DNA from: Teredinibacter waterburyi
GTDB lineage: Bacteria > Pseudomonadota > Gammaproteobacteria > Pseudomonadales > Cellvibrionaceae
Direction of reading: 5' to 3'
DNA length: 64,000 bases
Assembly: GCF_001922985.1 (NCBI RefSeq)
Contig: NZ_MRUH01000165.1
Location: 202,376 to 266,375, forward strand
Positions 54,728 through 64,000 of this stretch are shown piece after piece (within the stretch, counting starts at the first letter, position 1; the number at the start of each line of letters is the position of its first letter). A model generated the notes under the pieces. It saw nothing but the letters and a program-made list of their open reading frames with translations. It had not been told where the DNA came from and searched no databases. The position numbers were made by a program, and so were the translations under genes.

Positions 54728-56080
54728 CTAGGAGAGGAAATTAGACTGCCGCATTTTCTGGATAGCACTCAGCATCCAAATAAGCGCCCATACACCAACG
54801 CACACATTAGCGATGCTCATGGCGCTTAAAATACCTGTTAAACCCCACCAGTAATTCCCCAAAAACATCAACGGGAAAAAAATAACAATGACCCGGGCGC
54901 TCGAAAGTAACACCCCAGGCATCGGCTTACCCAGCCCATTAAATGCCGCATTCACCACCATCACCACGCCGTAGGCAAAATAACTGATTGGCACTAGGTA
55001 TAAATAAAGTTTAACCACCGCAACAACATCTTCATTTTCACCAAAGGCTCGCCCTATCCACTCGGCCGAAAATCCCAACACCAGCGCGACAGCCAAACCC
55101 GCAACAAGACAAAAGCGAGCACAGACCCAAACCGCCTGCTGCAGGCGATCAAAATATCCGGCGCCTAAGTTTTGCCCACAGAAGGGGCCAATCACTGCGG
55201 ACAAGGCATAAAAGGCGATAAGCGCCATAGATTCAACCCTTGCCGCCACCCCAAAACCGGCGACAGCATCTTGGCCGTGGGTCGCTATAGTCGCGATGAC
55301 CACAGCCCCTGCAGCGGGGATAATCATATTGGTCGACATTGCCGGCAAACCGATATGCAGAATTTTTCGCCACGACTGCCGCGCCCTAGCAAGGTCAAAC
55401 GGATTGACGAGTAACTGCCGCGCATACAGATGCTGAAACACTAAAACAGCCGATGCGATACGCACTAGCAAGGTCGCCAGCGCCGCACCCTCAATCCCCA
55501 GACTTGGAAATATCCACCAACCAAAAATCAATATTGGGTCGAGCAGTGCATTGGCCACGGCCATACCAATCATCACCCGCGCCTGAAATTGGGTGTCACC
55601 CAAGGCCCGTAAGGAGGCCAAAGCCACCATTGGTACCGCCATAAAAATCGTGCTGCAATACCATAACACCATGTATTCTCGAATTAGTGGCAATACGGTT
55701 TCCGAAGCGCCTAGCAGGCGAAAGGTCGGGTTTAAGGTGAGCAGACCAAGTAGAGACAACAACCCCGTTAACAACAAGGTGAGGCTAATGCCATCGGTGA
55801 CCAGCACTTTTACTTGATTAGGATCGTCGCCACCGGCGGCCCTAGCAACCACGGAAGAAGAACCCGCACCAAGGCCAATCGCTAGCGACAAGCACAGCAT
55901 AACCACCGGAAAGGTAAAGCTCAGCGCTGCGAGTGCATCGCCGCCAAGCCCAGAGACAAACCAAGTGTCGACAAAATTAAATGACATGGTCGCGACAAGG
56001 CCAAGCGCCATAGGCACGGCCATGCGCGCAAGTGATTGCGGGATCGGATCCCGGGTAAGATGAATTTTTGGCTTAGCCAA
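54728..56080 (-). CDS. MATE-family efflux transporter
   Basis: 450 residues, twelve predicted membrane helices in two related halves. Typical MATE sequence: PMALGLVATMSFNFVDTWFV at the N-terminus, GVAARVESMALIAFYALSAV and GQNLGAG in the second half. It exports drugs or metabolites against Na+ or H+. Its start overlaps the end of rimI by eight bases. Confidence 0.92.
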   Translation of the reverse strand: MAKPKIHLTRDPIPQSLARMAVPMALGLVATMSFNFVDTWFVSGLGGDALAALSFTFPVVMLCLSLAIGLGAGSSSVVARAAGGDDPNQVKVLVTDGISLTLLLTGLLSLLGLLTLNPTFRLLGASETVLPLIREYMVLWYCSTIFMAVPMVALASLRALGDTQFQARVMIGMAVANALLDPILIFGWWIFPSLGIEGAALATLLVRIASAVLVFQHLYARQLLVNPFDLARARQSWRKILHIGLPAMSTNMIIPAAGAVVIATIATHGQDAVAGFGVAARVESMALIAFYALSAVIGPFCGQNLGAGYFDRLQQAVWVCARFCLVAGLAVALVLGFSAEWIGRAFGENEDVVAVVKLYLYLVPISYFAYGVVMVVNAAFNGLGKPMPGVLLSSARVIVIFFPLMFLGNYWWGLTGILSAMSIANVCVGVWALIWMLSAIQKMRQSNFLS

Positions 56081-56573
56081 TTCTCAAAGTTTTCCCGTAA
56101 ATATGGGCGTCTTCACGACCATTTTTAGCCGGATAGTAACTCGGACGAACGCCGAGCTGATTGAACCCTGCTCGATTGTACAGCTCGATTGCACGGTCGT
56201 TTGATGCCCGTACCTCAAGGAAGAGTTCGGCAGCATAGTCTTCGAGCTGCTCTGCCATTAGTTGTAATAACTGAGTAGCAAGACCCTTGCCCTGCCATGC
56301 TGGGTCCACCGATATAATCAGCAGCTCGGCATCGCCAGAGGCTATAGAGAACACCGCTATTGCACACCAGTCGCCAGCAACCTTAACGCCGACACAAATG
56401 TGGCTGTTGCTCACCGAATCGATAAAGTTTTGACGCGACCAAGGATAGGGATTGGCGCGAACCTCTAGTGCATGTACGTTATCGAGATCCCCACCATCAA
56501 AATTTTGCAGCTCACAACGACTACCGTCGTCGAGTGTAAATTGTCGTTTAATAGACACTACATCTGAAATCAT
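56073..56573 (-). CDS. rimI: ribosomal protein S18 alanine N-acetyltransferase
   Basis: 166 residues, GNAT fold: the acetyl-CoA loop is DPAWQGKGLATQLLQ and the C-terminal block EVRASNDRAIELYNRAGFNQ. RimI-type enzymes acetylate the N-terminus of S18. The gene follows a holD-like gene, as holD-rimI does in other gammaproteobacteria, and overlaps the MATE gene by eight bases. Confidence 0.9.
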   Translation of the reverse strand: MISDVVSIKRQFTLDDGSRCELQNFDGGDLDNVHALEVRANPYPWSRQNFIDSVSNSHICVGVKVAGDWCAIAVFSIASGDAELLIISVDPAWQGKGLATQLLQLMAEQLEDYAAELFLEVRASNDRAIELYNRAGFNQLGVRPSYYPAKNGREDAHIYGKTLRIG

Positions 56574-56692
56574 ATCGGTATTAGCCTTTTATCTTCCACC
56601 CCATGTCGACTGTAACCTGCGGAGTGTGGTCCTTGGTTGCTAATTTATTATTCTCGTAAGTGCGTCCCTGTGATTCCTCTCACCGGTTAAAC

Positions 56693-57736
56693 TTACAACT
56701 CATTGTGCAATGCTTGCCACAGCTTTCGCTTTAACTGTGGATTGCGCAATACCTCAGTTAAGCTCGGCAATACCACCGCATCTGTGGCAAAAGCATCTAT
56801 AGGTACTTTTTGGTAGAGCGACTGCCGGTACCCTGTATCCGTCGCTAAATCCGCACCTACAAGCGCTCGAAAAGCCGAAACACCCAGTATCAGTACCTGA
56901 GTAACTGGCTGTGTAAGCAACTGCCCTTCGAGAAACGATGCCACTAGCTCTCGCCCTGCCACCCAATCTCTAGGTTTACCGGGCAAGTCTACCAACGGGT
57001 AATTTTGAATCTTGGCTTCTGGCAATCGCTGCGGCGCCGGCTGACAAGTGGACCGCAGAATATTCAACAATAACGCCTCTGTTGGCAATGCCGCGCCAAC
57101 TTCTCGGCTATCAACCACTAACAAATCTTGGCTGACTCGCCAAAATGCTAGCGAAAAACGCGCGACTTCGGTTCCCGTATCAGCGCGCTCCGCCAAACTT
57201 ACAGCGCCAACTTCGACCCCAGTGTGAGCGCTCGGTTCCAAACCAATATGAGTATCATTAGTGTTAGCCGAAGTCGGATCCGACGCACTGAGCTTCGCAT
57301 CTCCCAGAGGTGAGACCGGTTTTTCTATAATTTCAGAGGGGTTCGACAAAGGAGCCGGCGTTACGCTATGGGCTGGCAAAGTTGATTGGACGGCTGCCTC
57401 AGCTGGTTTACCATCCCCGCCCTGCAACAGGCTGGTCACAGAAGCGAAGGATCTGCGGCGCGGCTTTTCGGCTGTCACACCCGCTAAGGGGGCTACAGCA
57501 TTTGCAAAGCTCGCAGAGGATGAAGAGCCTTCTGCATGTAACGAACCTTCAGCCAGTAAAGGACCGTGAGTTGACGAGGAGTCGTCGGCTCTTGCTAATG
57601 CAGAGCCACTACTAGCATTCGCCGCCACAGGCAGCTCGCAAAGCTCTGAAACCAAAGCATTGGCAAGCTGCAAGCGAGGGACAAAGCTATCGATTCCCAA
57701 CGCATCTAGGTACTGCATTCGCTGACGTTCATTCAT
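56693..57736 (-). CDS. putative DNA polymerase III psi subunit-like protein with long linker
   Basis: 347 residues. The first 40 (ERQRMQYLDALGIDSFVPRL) resemble the short clamp-loader-binding helix start of HolD. Then a low-complexity Ala/Ser/Pro linker (about 40-190) leads to a mixed domain ending VVLPSLTEVLRNPQLKRKLW. That ending fits HolD (ALTDLRANP...LW in E. coli). HolD joins the clamp loader to SSB. Position directly before rimI supports the call. The linker length is unusual, as HolD is about 137 residues in E. coli. Confidence 0.6.
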   Translation of the reverse strand: MNERQRMQYLDALGIDSFVPRLQLANALVSELCELPVAANASSGSALARADDSSSTHGPLLAEGSLHAEGSSSSASFANAVAPLAGVTAEKPRRRSFASVTSLLQGGDGKPAEAAVQSTLPAHSVTPAPLSNPSEIIEKPVSPLGDAKLSASDPTSANTNDTHIGLEPSAHTGVEVGAVSLAERADTGTEVARFSLAFWRVSQDLLVVDSREVGAALPTEALLLNILRSTCQPAPQRLPEAKIQNYPLVDLPGKPRDWVAGRELVASFLEGQLLTQPVTQVLILGVSAFRALVGADLATDTGYRQSLYQKVPIDAFATDAVVLPSLTEVLRNPQLKRKLWQALHNEL

Positions 57737-57846
57737 GGCGGCAAGTTTACTCTGTTCTAGTAGCCCACGGCCAATGATTCGACCGCGAGGCTATACACTT
57801 AATAAGTCTAAGCACTCGGTCTAAACTGCCAACTTTAACACTAGAC

Positions 57847-59394
57847 TTAAACGCCATCCCGCTGTGGGTGAGAGCGTGACTTGGGTGACTCAAGTATGTT
57901 CAGTGCATGAAGATAAGCTTTCACAGACGCCGCCACAATATCGGTATCCGAGCCGATGCCATTCACAATATGGCCATTGCGCTCCAGTCTCACGGTAACT
58001 TCACCCTGAGAGTCGGTTCCCTGCGTAATCGCATTAACGGAATACAGAAGTAGATCCGCACGGCTATTTACAACGCTTTCTATCGCCTTGTAAGCCGCAT
58101 CAACAGGGCCACTACCGTCCGCTTTGGCGGTAACGTCCTCGCCCTTTACCTGAAGCGTCAGCTCGGCCACAGGCTTCACGCCCGTTTTTGAGCAAACTTC
58201 CATATCAACAAGTAGGTACACTTCCTCAAAGCTCTCACTGCCCTTGCTAGAAACAAGTGCGTGCAGGTCTTCATCAAAAATCTCGTGTTTCTTATCGGCA
58301 AGGTCTTTAAACCGAGCAAAGGCTTGATTCAGTGCATCTTGAGTATCGAAGCTAATGCCAAGGGCCTCAAACCGGGCTTTCACTGCAGCGCGGCCCGAAT
58401 GCTTGCCCAGTACAATTTTATTGGTATTCCAGCCGACATCTTCCGCACGCATGATTTCGTAGGTCTCGCGATGCTTAAGTACGCCGTCTTGGTGAATGCC
58501 GGACTCGTGTGCAAACGCATTGGCGCCGACAATTGCCTTATTGGGCTGAACCGGAAACCCTGTGATAGATGACACCAGCCGCGAAGTCGGCACAATGTGT
58601 TCGCTAACAATACCGGTTTCCACAGGGAAGATGTCCTTGCGAGTGCGTACCGCCATGACAACCTCTTCCAGCGACGCGTTACCTGCGCGCTCACCGAGGC
58701 CGTTAATAGTACATTCGATTTGGCGCACACCATTCATCACCGCGCTAAGCGAGTTGGCAACCGCAAGCCCAAGGTCGTTGTGACAATGGGTTGAGAAAAC
58801 AGCTTTATCTGAATTTGGAACGGCTTCCATAAGACGTCGAAACATAGCGCCGTACTCGGCCGGCTCACCGTAACCAACGGTATCGGGAACATTGATGGTG
58901 GTTGCGCCAGCGGCAATCGCGGCTTCAGTGATACGACACATGAAGTCGAACTCTGAACGGCTGCCGTCTTCAAGTGAAAATTCTACGTTATCTGTATAGT
59001 TGCGGGCGCGCTTAACGGCGCGAACGGCCTGCTCCAGCACTTTATCTGGCTGCATCTTCAGCTTGTATTGCATATGAATCGGCGAAGTCGCGATAAAGGT
59101 GTGAATACGCGAGGAATTAGCGCCTTTTAGTGCTTCGGCGGCGCGATCAATATCGGTATCGACCGCTCGCGCGAGGCTACAAATAGTGGAATCTTTAACT
59201 GCATTGGCAACCGCCCGAACAGCTTCAAAGTCGCCGACACTGGCGATCGCGAAACCGGCCTCAATCACATCTACGCGCATTTTCTCAAGCATCTTAGCGA
59301 TACGCACTTTTTCTTCACGGGTCATAGACGCGCCGGGGCTTTGCTCGCCGTCGCGTAGCGTTGTATCAAAAATGATTAGTTTATCTTTACTCAT
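57847..59394 (-). CDS. leuA: 2-isopropylmalate synthase
   Basis: 515 residues from the ATG at 59394, chosen for GGAG eight bases before it; another ATG lies at 59406. Catalytic core [14 protein letters not shown] and metal-binding [15 protein letters not shown], then the C-terminal leucine-binding regulatory domain (about 390-510). It condenses acetyl-CoA with 2-oxoisovalerate, the first committed step to leucine, and should be inhibited by leucine. A possible leader peptide lies upstream (59595-59693). Confidence 0.95.
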   Translation of the reverse strand: MSKDKLIIFDTTLRDGEQSPGASMTREEKVRIAKMLEKMRVDVIEAGFAIASVGDFEAVRAVANAVKDSTICSLARAVDTDIDRAAEALKGANSSRIHTFIATSPIHMQYKLKMQPDKVLEQAVRAVKRARNYTDNVEFSLEDGSRSEFDFMCRITEAAIAAGATTINVPDTVGYGEPAEYGAMFRRLMEAVPNSDKAVFSTHCHNDLGLAVANSLSAVMNGVRQIECTINGLGERAGNASLEEVVMAVRTRKDIFPVETGIVSEHIVPTSRLVSSITGFPVQPNKAIVGANAFAHESGIHQDGVLKHRETYEIMRAEDVGWNTNKIVLGKHSGRAAVKARFEALGISFDTQDALNQAFARFKDLADKKHEIFDEDLHALVSSKGSESFEEVYLLVDMEVCSKTGVKPVAELTLQVKGEDVTAKADGSGPVDAAYKAIESVVNSRADLLLYSVNAITQGTDSQGEVTVRLERNGHIVNGIGSDTDIVAASVKAYLHALNILESPKSRSHPQRDGV

Positions 59395-59594
59395 GGTCTG
59401 CTCCATTGCTGCAAGAATCCACTCGCAGTTTCATTTCAATTTTTGGTTTTAAGATCTAGTTTTAGATCTAGCTGAAGATTGAAGTTAAGTATTGGCTTTC
59501 AGGGTTCGCTATGACTAAAAAGTCATTACCTTCGAAAAGATTGATAGAACCGAAAGCGGAATATTTTCGCGGTAGCCGCGCAGGGAAAGGATTA

Positions 59595-59693
59595 TTAGCC
59601 GCGCGGCGGCAACAAATAATAGATACCCAGCAGGTTCAAGCCGAAGGCTTCTGCAGAGGTAGATGTGAACGGAGTTTGTATTGACTTATACAC
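59595..59693 (-). promoter_or_regulatory. candidate leu leader peptide/attenuator
   Basis: A 32-codon frame from a GTG at 59693 to TAA at 59595 ends NLLGIYYLLPPRG, with five Leu codons in its last 14. The RNA after it can pair GCCGCGC with a later GCGCGGC. This is the layout of leucine attenuators upstream of leuA in other gammaproteobacteria. The start codon and RBS are weak and no U-tract follows. Confidence 0.3.
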
Positions 59694-59743
59694 AGTCTAA
59701 ATTTCCCCTTGGGCTTTACGTAGCTTGACCATCCAATAAAGAT

Positions 59744-59773
59744 CGGCCTTAAACGATCATTAGTTTAAGGCCG
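59744..59773. other. 11-bp perfect inverted repeat
   Basis: CGGCCTTAAAC (59744-59754) and GTTTAAGGCCG (59763-59773) with an 8-base loop. No T-tract. It could be the end of the nadA transcript or an operator for leuA. Confidence 0.6.
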
Positions 59774-59930
59774 AAGAGCCACCACATCAACTTTCATCCT
59801 ACAGATAATAGAATATTGGGATAAAATAACAATCAAAGCGCGAAAAAACAAACAACAGAGAAATGCCCATCCTAAAAAGTAGAGGATATCGAATTGTTGC
59901 GCCCAAGAGTTTTCGACGTTTATTCGTCTT

Positions 59931-60995
59931 TTACTGCCCCTTTTTAAAATCTAGCATCCGCTGAAGTGGAATCATTGCTTTAACCGCTAGCTCCGGCTCT
60001 ACAATAACCTCGCACGCACGGCCTCTTTCACCGTCAATGTCGCGCAACACCGCCTCTAAATTCTCCAGCTCGTTCATCGCCATCCACGGGCAATTGGCAC
60101 AACTGCGACAGGTCGCACCGCTACCGCCGGTTGGGGCAATAAGCAGCTGCTTGCCCGGGCTCGCCTGCTGCATTTTGTAAAAAATTCCCTGATCAGTGGC
60201 CACAATAAATGTCGGGTTTGGCAACTGACGAGTCGCCTCAATCAACTGACTTGTAGAACCTACCGCATCGGCAAGTGCTACTACAGGCTCTGGGGATTCG
60301 GGGTGAACCAGCACCGCGGCCTCCGGATGCAGGGCCTTTAAATCTAGAATACCGCGCGCCTTGAACTCCTCGTGGACAATACAAGAACCGTCCCACAGCA
60401 AAACATCCGCCCCCGTTTTGCTGGCCACATAACTTCCGAGATACTTATCCGGCGCCCAAAGAATCTTCTTCCCCTGACGATCTAGGTAGTCGACAACATC
60501 CAACGCAATACTGGAGGTTACCACCCAGTCGGCCCGCGCCTTCACAGCGGCAGAGGTATTGGCGTAAACCACAACGGTACGATCGGGGTGAGCGTCACAG
60601 AAAGCGGCAAATTCATCCGCGGGGCATCCCAAATCTAGCGAGCAAGTTGCCTCCAAGGTCGGCATTACCACGCGTTTTTCCGGCGAGAGAATTTTTGAGG
60701 TCTCCCCCATAAACTTCACACCAGCTACCACGAGGGTTTGAGCCGGATGATCTTTACCAAACCGAGCCATCTCCAAAGAATCCGATACACATCCGCCCGT
60801 CTCTTCCGCTAGCGCCTGAATTTCCGGAGAAGTGTAGTAATGCGCCGCAAGCACAGCGTTATGCTTACGCAATAGCGTTTTAATGCTTTCAATTAAACTA
60901 TCCGTATTGGCCGGCACCTGATGAGGTGTTGCGAGGGCAACATCCAAATATTCATTTACGACTTGTTGCGGTGTTTTCTTAATGGAGGAGGTCAT
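59931..60995 (-). CDS. nadA: quinolinate synthase A
   Basis: 354 residues. The [4Fe-4S] ligands are visible: [21 protein letters not shown] and the CRSCANC block near the C-terminus. NadA condenses iminoaspartate with dihydroxyacetone phosphate to quinolinate for NAD synthesis. The gene follows tRNA-Lys on the same strand, separated by a terminator. Confidence 0.96.
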   Translation of the reverse strand: MTSSIKKTPQQVVNEYLDVALATPHQVPANTDSLIESIKTLLRKHNAVLAAHYYTSPEIQALAEETGGCVSDSLEMARFGKDHPAQTLVVAGVKFMGETSKILSPEKRVVMPTLEATCSLDLGCPADEFAAFCDAHPDRTVVVYANTSAAVKARADWVVTSSIALDVVDYLDRQGKKILWAPDKYLGSYVASKTGADVLLWDGSCIVHEEFKARGILDLKALHPEAAVLVHPESPEPVVALADAVGSTSQLIEATRQLPNPTFIVATDQGIFYKMQQASPGKQLLIAPTGGSGATCRSCANCPWMAMNELENLEAVLRDIDGERGRACEVIVEPELAVKAMIPLQRMLDFKKGQ

Positions 60996-61155
60996 ACGGC
61001 ACTTACTCGTTCTACTTATTCATTAAAATTTAGAAAGCTTTTGCGCTGAAGCTATTCGCGTAAAAGTATCTTCGTCCATAAAGGCTGCTAGCCAGGGGAT
61101 TATTAAACTGCAGTATATCGCGTGCGCGCTGGGACGGGGAGTTATTGATAGGCAC

Positions 61156-61188
61156 AAAAAAAGGAGGCATTTTATGCCTCCTTTTTTT
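61156..61188 (-). terminator. intrinsic terminator of tRNA-Lys
   Basis: On the minus strand A7, stem GGAGGCAT/ATGCCTCC, T7, directly after the tRNA gene. Confidence 0.92.
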
Positions 61189-61196
61189 GTTTTATA

Positions 61197-61272
61197 TGGT
61201 GGGTCGTGCGCGATTCGAACGCGCGACCAATTGGTTAAAAGCCAACTGCTCTACCGACTGAGCTAACGACCC
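61197..61272 (-). tRNA. tRNA-Lys (anticodon TTT)
   Basis: 76 bases with encoded CCA. Minus-strand 5' end GGGTCGTTAGCTCAG; acceptor stem GGGTCGT/ACGACCC; anticodon loop CTTTTAA reads TTT; T-loop GTTCGAATC. All four arms fold. Confidence 0.97.
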
Positions 61273-61463
61273 ATATAATCTTGCGTATTGCTGAATAACT
61301 ACCGCTAGGCGGCCATCACTCTCAAACAATTGTTCAGTAAAATCAAACAACTAGCATCTACTGAACCTACGGCTTTGCCCTTTCGGTGTGCCCCGAAAGA
61401 GGCGCATATACTAATGATTTAGCAGCAAAACTCAAGCGATTTTTTTATCTAATTACAGTTTTT

Positions 61464-62147
61464 TTACGCGCCAGCTCGATACAGGGTCGGATCGCTCACA
61501 TTTGCCTCGTTAAAACCCTGTCGACGTAACCGACAACTATCGCATTTACCGCAAGCTTCACCAGCATCTGTCGCCTGATAACAGCTCACCGTTAAACTAT
61601 AGTCCACTCCCAATGCCATACCCTGTTTAATAATGTCGGCTTTGCTCAACTCCATTAGCGGCGTAACAACCTGCAACGGCTTACCCTCTACTCCAGAACG
61701 GGTCGCTAAATTGGCCATTTGCTGAAAGGCTTGAATATATTCTGGACGGCAATCTGGGTAACCGGAATAATCCACGGCATTCACACCGATAAATATCGCC
61801 TCAGCATTCAACACTTCCGCCCAGCCCAACGCAATAGACAAAAACACGGTATTGCGCGCGGGGACATAGGTTACTGGGATACCACTGGTTTCGACTTCGG
61901 GCACAAGAATACTGTCATCGGTTAATGCGGAACCACCAATACTGCGTAAATCTAACTTGACGAGTTTGTGGTCGGTGACGCCTATAGACCTAGACGCTCG
62001 CTCTGCAGCCAATAATTCAGCCCGATGGCGCTGACCATAATCAAAGCTCAGGGTGGAACATTGGTAGCCTTGGGACATGGCCATAGCGAGAACGGTTGTT
62101 GAGTCAAGCCCGCCAGAGACGAGTACAACGGCACGTTTTAGGGTCAC
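61464..62147 (-). CDS. queC: 7-cyano-7-deazaguanine synthase
   Basis: 227 residues. PP-loop [12 protein letters not shown] at residue 10 and zinc-binding [10 protein letters not shown] near the C-terminus. It turns 7-carboxy-7-deazaguanine into preQ0 for queuosine in tRNA. It lies about 106 bases after queE on the same strand. Confidence 0.96.
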   Translation of the reverse strand: MTLKRAVVLVSGGLDSTTVLAMAMSQGYQCSTLSFDYGQRHRAELLAAERASRSIGVTDHKLVKLDLRSIGGSALTDDSILVPEVETSGIPVTYVPARNTVFLSIALGWAEVLNAEAIFIGVNAVDYSGYPDCRPEYIQAFQQMANLATRSGVEGKPLQVVTPLMELSKADIIKQGMALGVDYSLTVSCYQATDAGEACGKCDSCRLRRQGFNEANVSDPTLYRAGA

Positions 62148-62253
62148 TCTCTACTCACTTACTCAGGCACTGGCGATGAAAAGAACGACGCCCAGCCCTA
62201 AAGAACATTAAAAAACACTATTAAATAAACAGTTGTCGCTAATCGAAAACCGA

Positions 62254-62904
62254 CTAAACGCCTGGAATCTCTCCCCAAAGCTGCTTGTGTAACTGCAGCT
62301 GAAACCGCACGCGCAACCGATCGGCGATAATCCACTCAGCTAGTAGGCGTGGAGCGAGCTGTTCATAGCTGGGAGAAAAAAGTACTTCACCTGCCTTATC
62401 TCTAAGACTATATTCGTCCGCTTTAAAAACAGCCCAATCATAATCTTCGCGACTGCAAAGCACGAATTTTACCTGATCTTTATTTTTTAGAAGGGGGATA
62501 TTACTGTAAAGATTGCGACTGACCTCGCCAGAACCTGGGGTTTTCAGATCCATAACCACGCTAACGCGATCATCAACGCCAGCAATATCCATAGCACCAC
62601 TAGTTTCCAGCGAAACCTTATAGCCTTGATCGCAAAGTAAGGTAAGCAACGGGAAACAGCTAGGCTGGGCAAGTGGCTCTCCGCCAGTCACACAAACATA
62701 TTCGGGCTGATATTCCGCAACTTTTGCCAAAATATCAGCGAAGGTAAAACGCTCACCGCCAAAAAAAGCATACTCAGAATCGCAATACCCGCAACGTAAA
62801 GGGCATCCCGTTAAGCGAACAAACACAGTCGGCTTACCTACAGTTTGAGATTCACCCTGTAGAGAATAAAATATTTCGGTAATCCGAAGACTCTCGTCAA
62901 TCAT
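62254..62904 (-). CDS. queE: 7-carboxy-7-deazaguanine synthase
   Basis: 216 residues. Radical-SAM cluster in GCPLRCGYCDSEYAF (C-x3-C-x2-C), then VCVTGGEPLAQ. It converts carboxytetrahydropterin to the deazaguanine core, the step before QueC. Confidence 0.95.
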   Translation of the reverse strand: MIDESLRITEIFYSLQGESQTVGKPTVFVRLTGCPLRCGYCDSEYAFFGGERFTFADILAKVAEYQPEYVCVTGGEPLAQPSCFPLLTLLCDQGYKVSLETSGAMDIAGVDDRVSVVMDLKTPGSGEVSRNLYSNIPLLKNKDQVKFVLCSREDYDWAVFKADEYSLRDKAGEVLFSPSYEQLAPRLLAEWIIADRLRVRFQLQLHKQLWGEIPGV

Positions 62905-63239
62905 GATATCCAGGACACTTGCTCATTAGTAAATCGACCATCAAACTCTCATCACCGAGCTTGGCACGATCAAACGCTTCCCGACATAACTATTTTGGTT
63001 ACGATTATTTAACGACTAGACGTCGCAAAAATGGGACAAATGTTGAGTATTCGGCTATAAACTGCGGGCCGCTCAAAAATTAGACGCGCATTCTACAGCC
63101 TTATAACGACAAGATCGAGCAAAGGAACAGCTCTGATAGGCAGAGCGACAATTGAAGATGTTTAAATGCGGGCCAGTATAAAAGCCTCGACTAGTCAAGC
63201 TGACCGCAAGTTGAACCTAAGAATCAACAAAAACGGATA
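62905..63239. other. intergenic between cpoB and queE
   Basis: 335 bases, no gene or clear terminator seen; presumably the queE promoter. Confidence 0.4.
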
Positions 63240-64000
63240 CTAATTAGCCGAATAATAACGCTTTAGGTAACTTGCCGCTAGGCGTGCCGCGTTTGAATTG
63301 CCTTGAGCCACAGCCTCTAGAAGTGGGCGAGCCTTTGCCTTGTCCCCAGCCAAATCGTAAGCCTTGGCTAATTTAAACTTGGCGTCATCGGCCTTGGAGT
63401 GGTTCGGGAACTCCGCAAGTAATCGCTCAAACCACTGCTGTGCTTCACTATTCATTTGTTTAATCAAATAAATTTCGCCCAACCAATAATAGGCGTTGGC
63501 GGCATAGCGTCCCGCAGGGAATTGAGTAAGGTAGCTTTGTAGAGACGTAAGTGCTTGCTCGTAATCTTTTTCTTTTAGTAAGAGATTAACGGCATCTCGG
63601 TAGAGCTTCGCTTCATCAGCCGTAGCTACTACCTGACCAGCCGCACTACCAGAGTGAGTTGATGCGCTAGTATTTGTAGAGCCAGAATACGACGGGGCGC
63701 CTGTCGAACTAGTCGATACAGTCCCACTCAACTGGCTAACTCGGCGATCTAAATCGATGTAATCATCAAGGCGCTGCTGCTTCAAACGCTTAAGCTCGTG
63801 AGCCTGCTCTTCGACCAAGCCTCGCAATGTTTGTACTTCCTGTTGAAGTAACTGCATTTGATAATAAATTTCAGCAGTATTCACCCCAGTTTCCACCGGA
63901 GGCGGTGCCGTTCCCGTACCTGTAGATGTGCTATTTGCAGCACGCGGCACTGGAGACCTATCGATAACTTGCACCTGAGCGCAAACGGAAAAAGCCCCCC
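63240..64000 (-). CDS. cpoB: cell division coordinator CpoB (YbgF), 5' end cut
   Basis: The frame continues to the right edge; upstream of the GTG at 63974 the codons give FSVCAQVQVID, the end of a signal peptide, so the real start is outside the window. N-terminal trimerising coiled coil (QLLQQEVQTLRGLVEEQAHE), a Ser/Thr linker, then TPR repeats (AKLYRDAVNLLLKEKDYEQA, YWLGEIYLIKQMNSEAQQWF). CpoB links the Tol-Pal system to peptidoglycan synthesis in division. Pal should lie just beyond the window. Confidence 0.92.
   Translation of the reverse strand, partial: GAFSVCAQVQVIDRSPVPRAANSTSTGTGTAPPPVETGVNTAEIYYQMQLLQQEVQTLRGLVEEQAHELKRLKQQRLDDYIDLDRRVSQLSGTVSTSSTGAPSYSGSTNTSASTHSGSAAGQVVATADEAKLYRDAVNLLLKEKDYEQALTSLQSYLTQFPAGRYAANAYYWLGEIYLIKQMNSEAQQWFERLLAEFPNHSKADDAKFKLAKAYDLAGDKAKARPLLEAVAQGNSNAARLAASYLKRYYSAN

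Larger units (their letters stand above)
59407..59930. other. intergenic between nadA and leuA
   Basis: 524 bases. Holds a possible leucine leader peptide and an 11-bp inverted repeat, both listed separately, and a repeated AGATCTAG close to the leuA start. No other gene seen. Confidence 0.5.

Noticed and set aside
61273..62253. preQ1 riboswitch near queC/queE
   Set aside because: The short spacers show no preQ1 aptamer core that I can recognise.

Overview
The window looks like chromosome of a marine, polysaccharide-degrading gammaproteobacterium of the Cellvibrionales (Saccharophagus/Teredinibacter-like). This is an inference from secreted proteins with poly-serine linkers, two long TonB-dependent receptors beside a GH5-type mannanase/cellulase-like lipoprotein and an SGNH esterase, a GlyGly-CTERM-like tail, and the core order cpoB-queE-queC-tRNA-Lys-nadA. 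No rRNA, CRISPR array, transposase or phage gene was seen.

Region 1-10.8 kb (minus strand, AT-rich) is an accessory island of short orphan genes. It starts with the edge of a quinone-reductase-like gene, followed by small lipoproteins and membrane proteins, an M15-type peptidoglycan peptidase abutting a lipoprotein, and an ATGA-coupled lipoprotein/unknown pair. It ends in a type VI secretion amidase cassette in decay. The effector tae4 has lost its middle, including the catalytic-cysteine region. Its immunity gene tai4 is intact. The nuclease/helicase gene coupled to tai4 carries an in-frame TAA with about 74 homologous codons still readable after it. No T6SS structural gene is present, so this looks like an effector/immunity storage site or remnant.

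Region 11-21 kb is a separate same-strand block: a 1254-residue lipoprotein that resembles the pore-forming half of anthrax protective antigen, a protein with possible uracil-DNA-glycosylase-fold motifs, a glycerophosphodiesterase-like protein without its catalytic residues, a LysR regulator and a small unknown protein. A tandem repeat and an 11-bp inverted repeat lie before a divergent unknown gene. This is the best candidate in the window for an undescribed system.

Region 21-42 kb is mostly housekeeping and signalling: a propeller-GGDEF-EAL sensor, exbD, dinB, a histone-H1-like protein, a cyclic-nucleotide-binding protein, a chalcone-isomerase-like/TonB fusion, SelO, a receiver-domain protein, an HDOD protein coupled to sthA, an AI-2E family permease, and prfC with a PlsC-like acyltransferase.

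Region 42-54.6 kb is a carbohydrate-uptake locus: TonB receptor, GH5-type lipoprotein whose catalytic barrel appears to be split by three carbohydrate-binding-like modules, tryptophan-halogenase-like flavoprotein, second TonB receptor, and an SGNH esterase. Region 54.7-64 kb is core: MATE pump, rimI, a holD-like gene, leuA with a possible leader peptide, nadA, tRNA-Lys(TTT), queC, queE and cpoB (cut by the window end).
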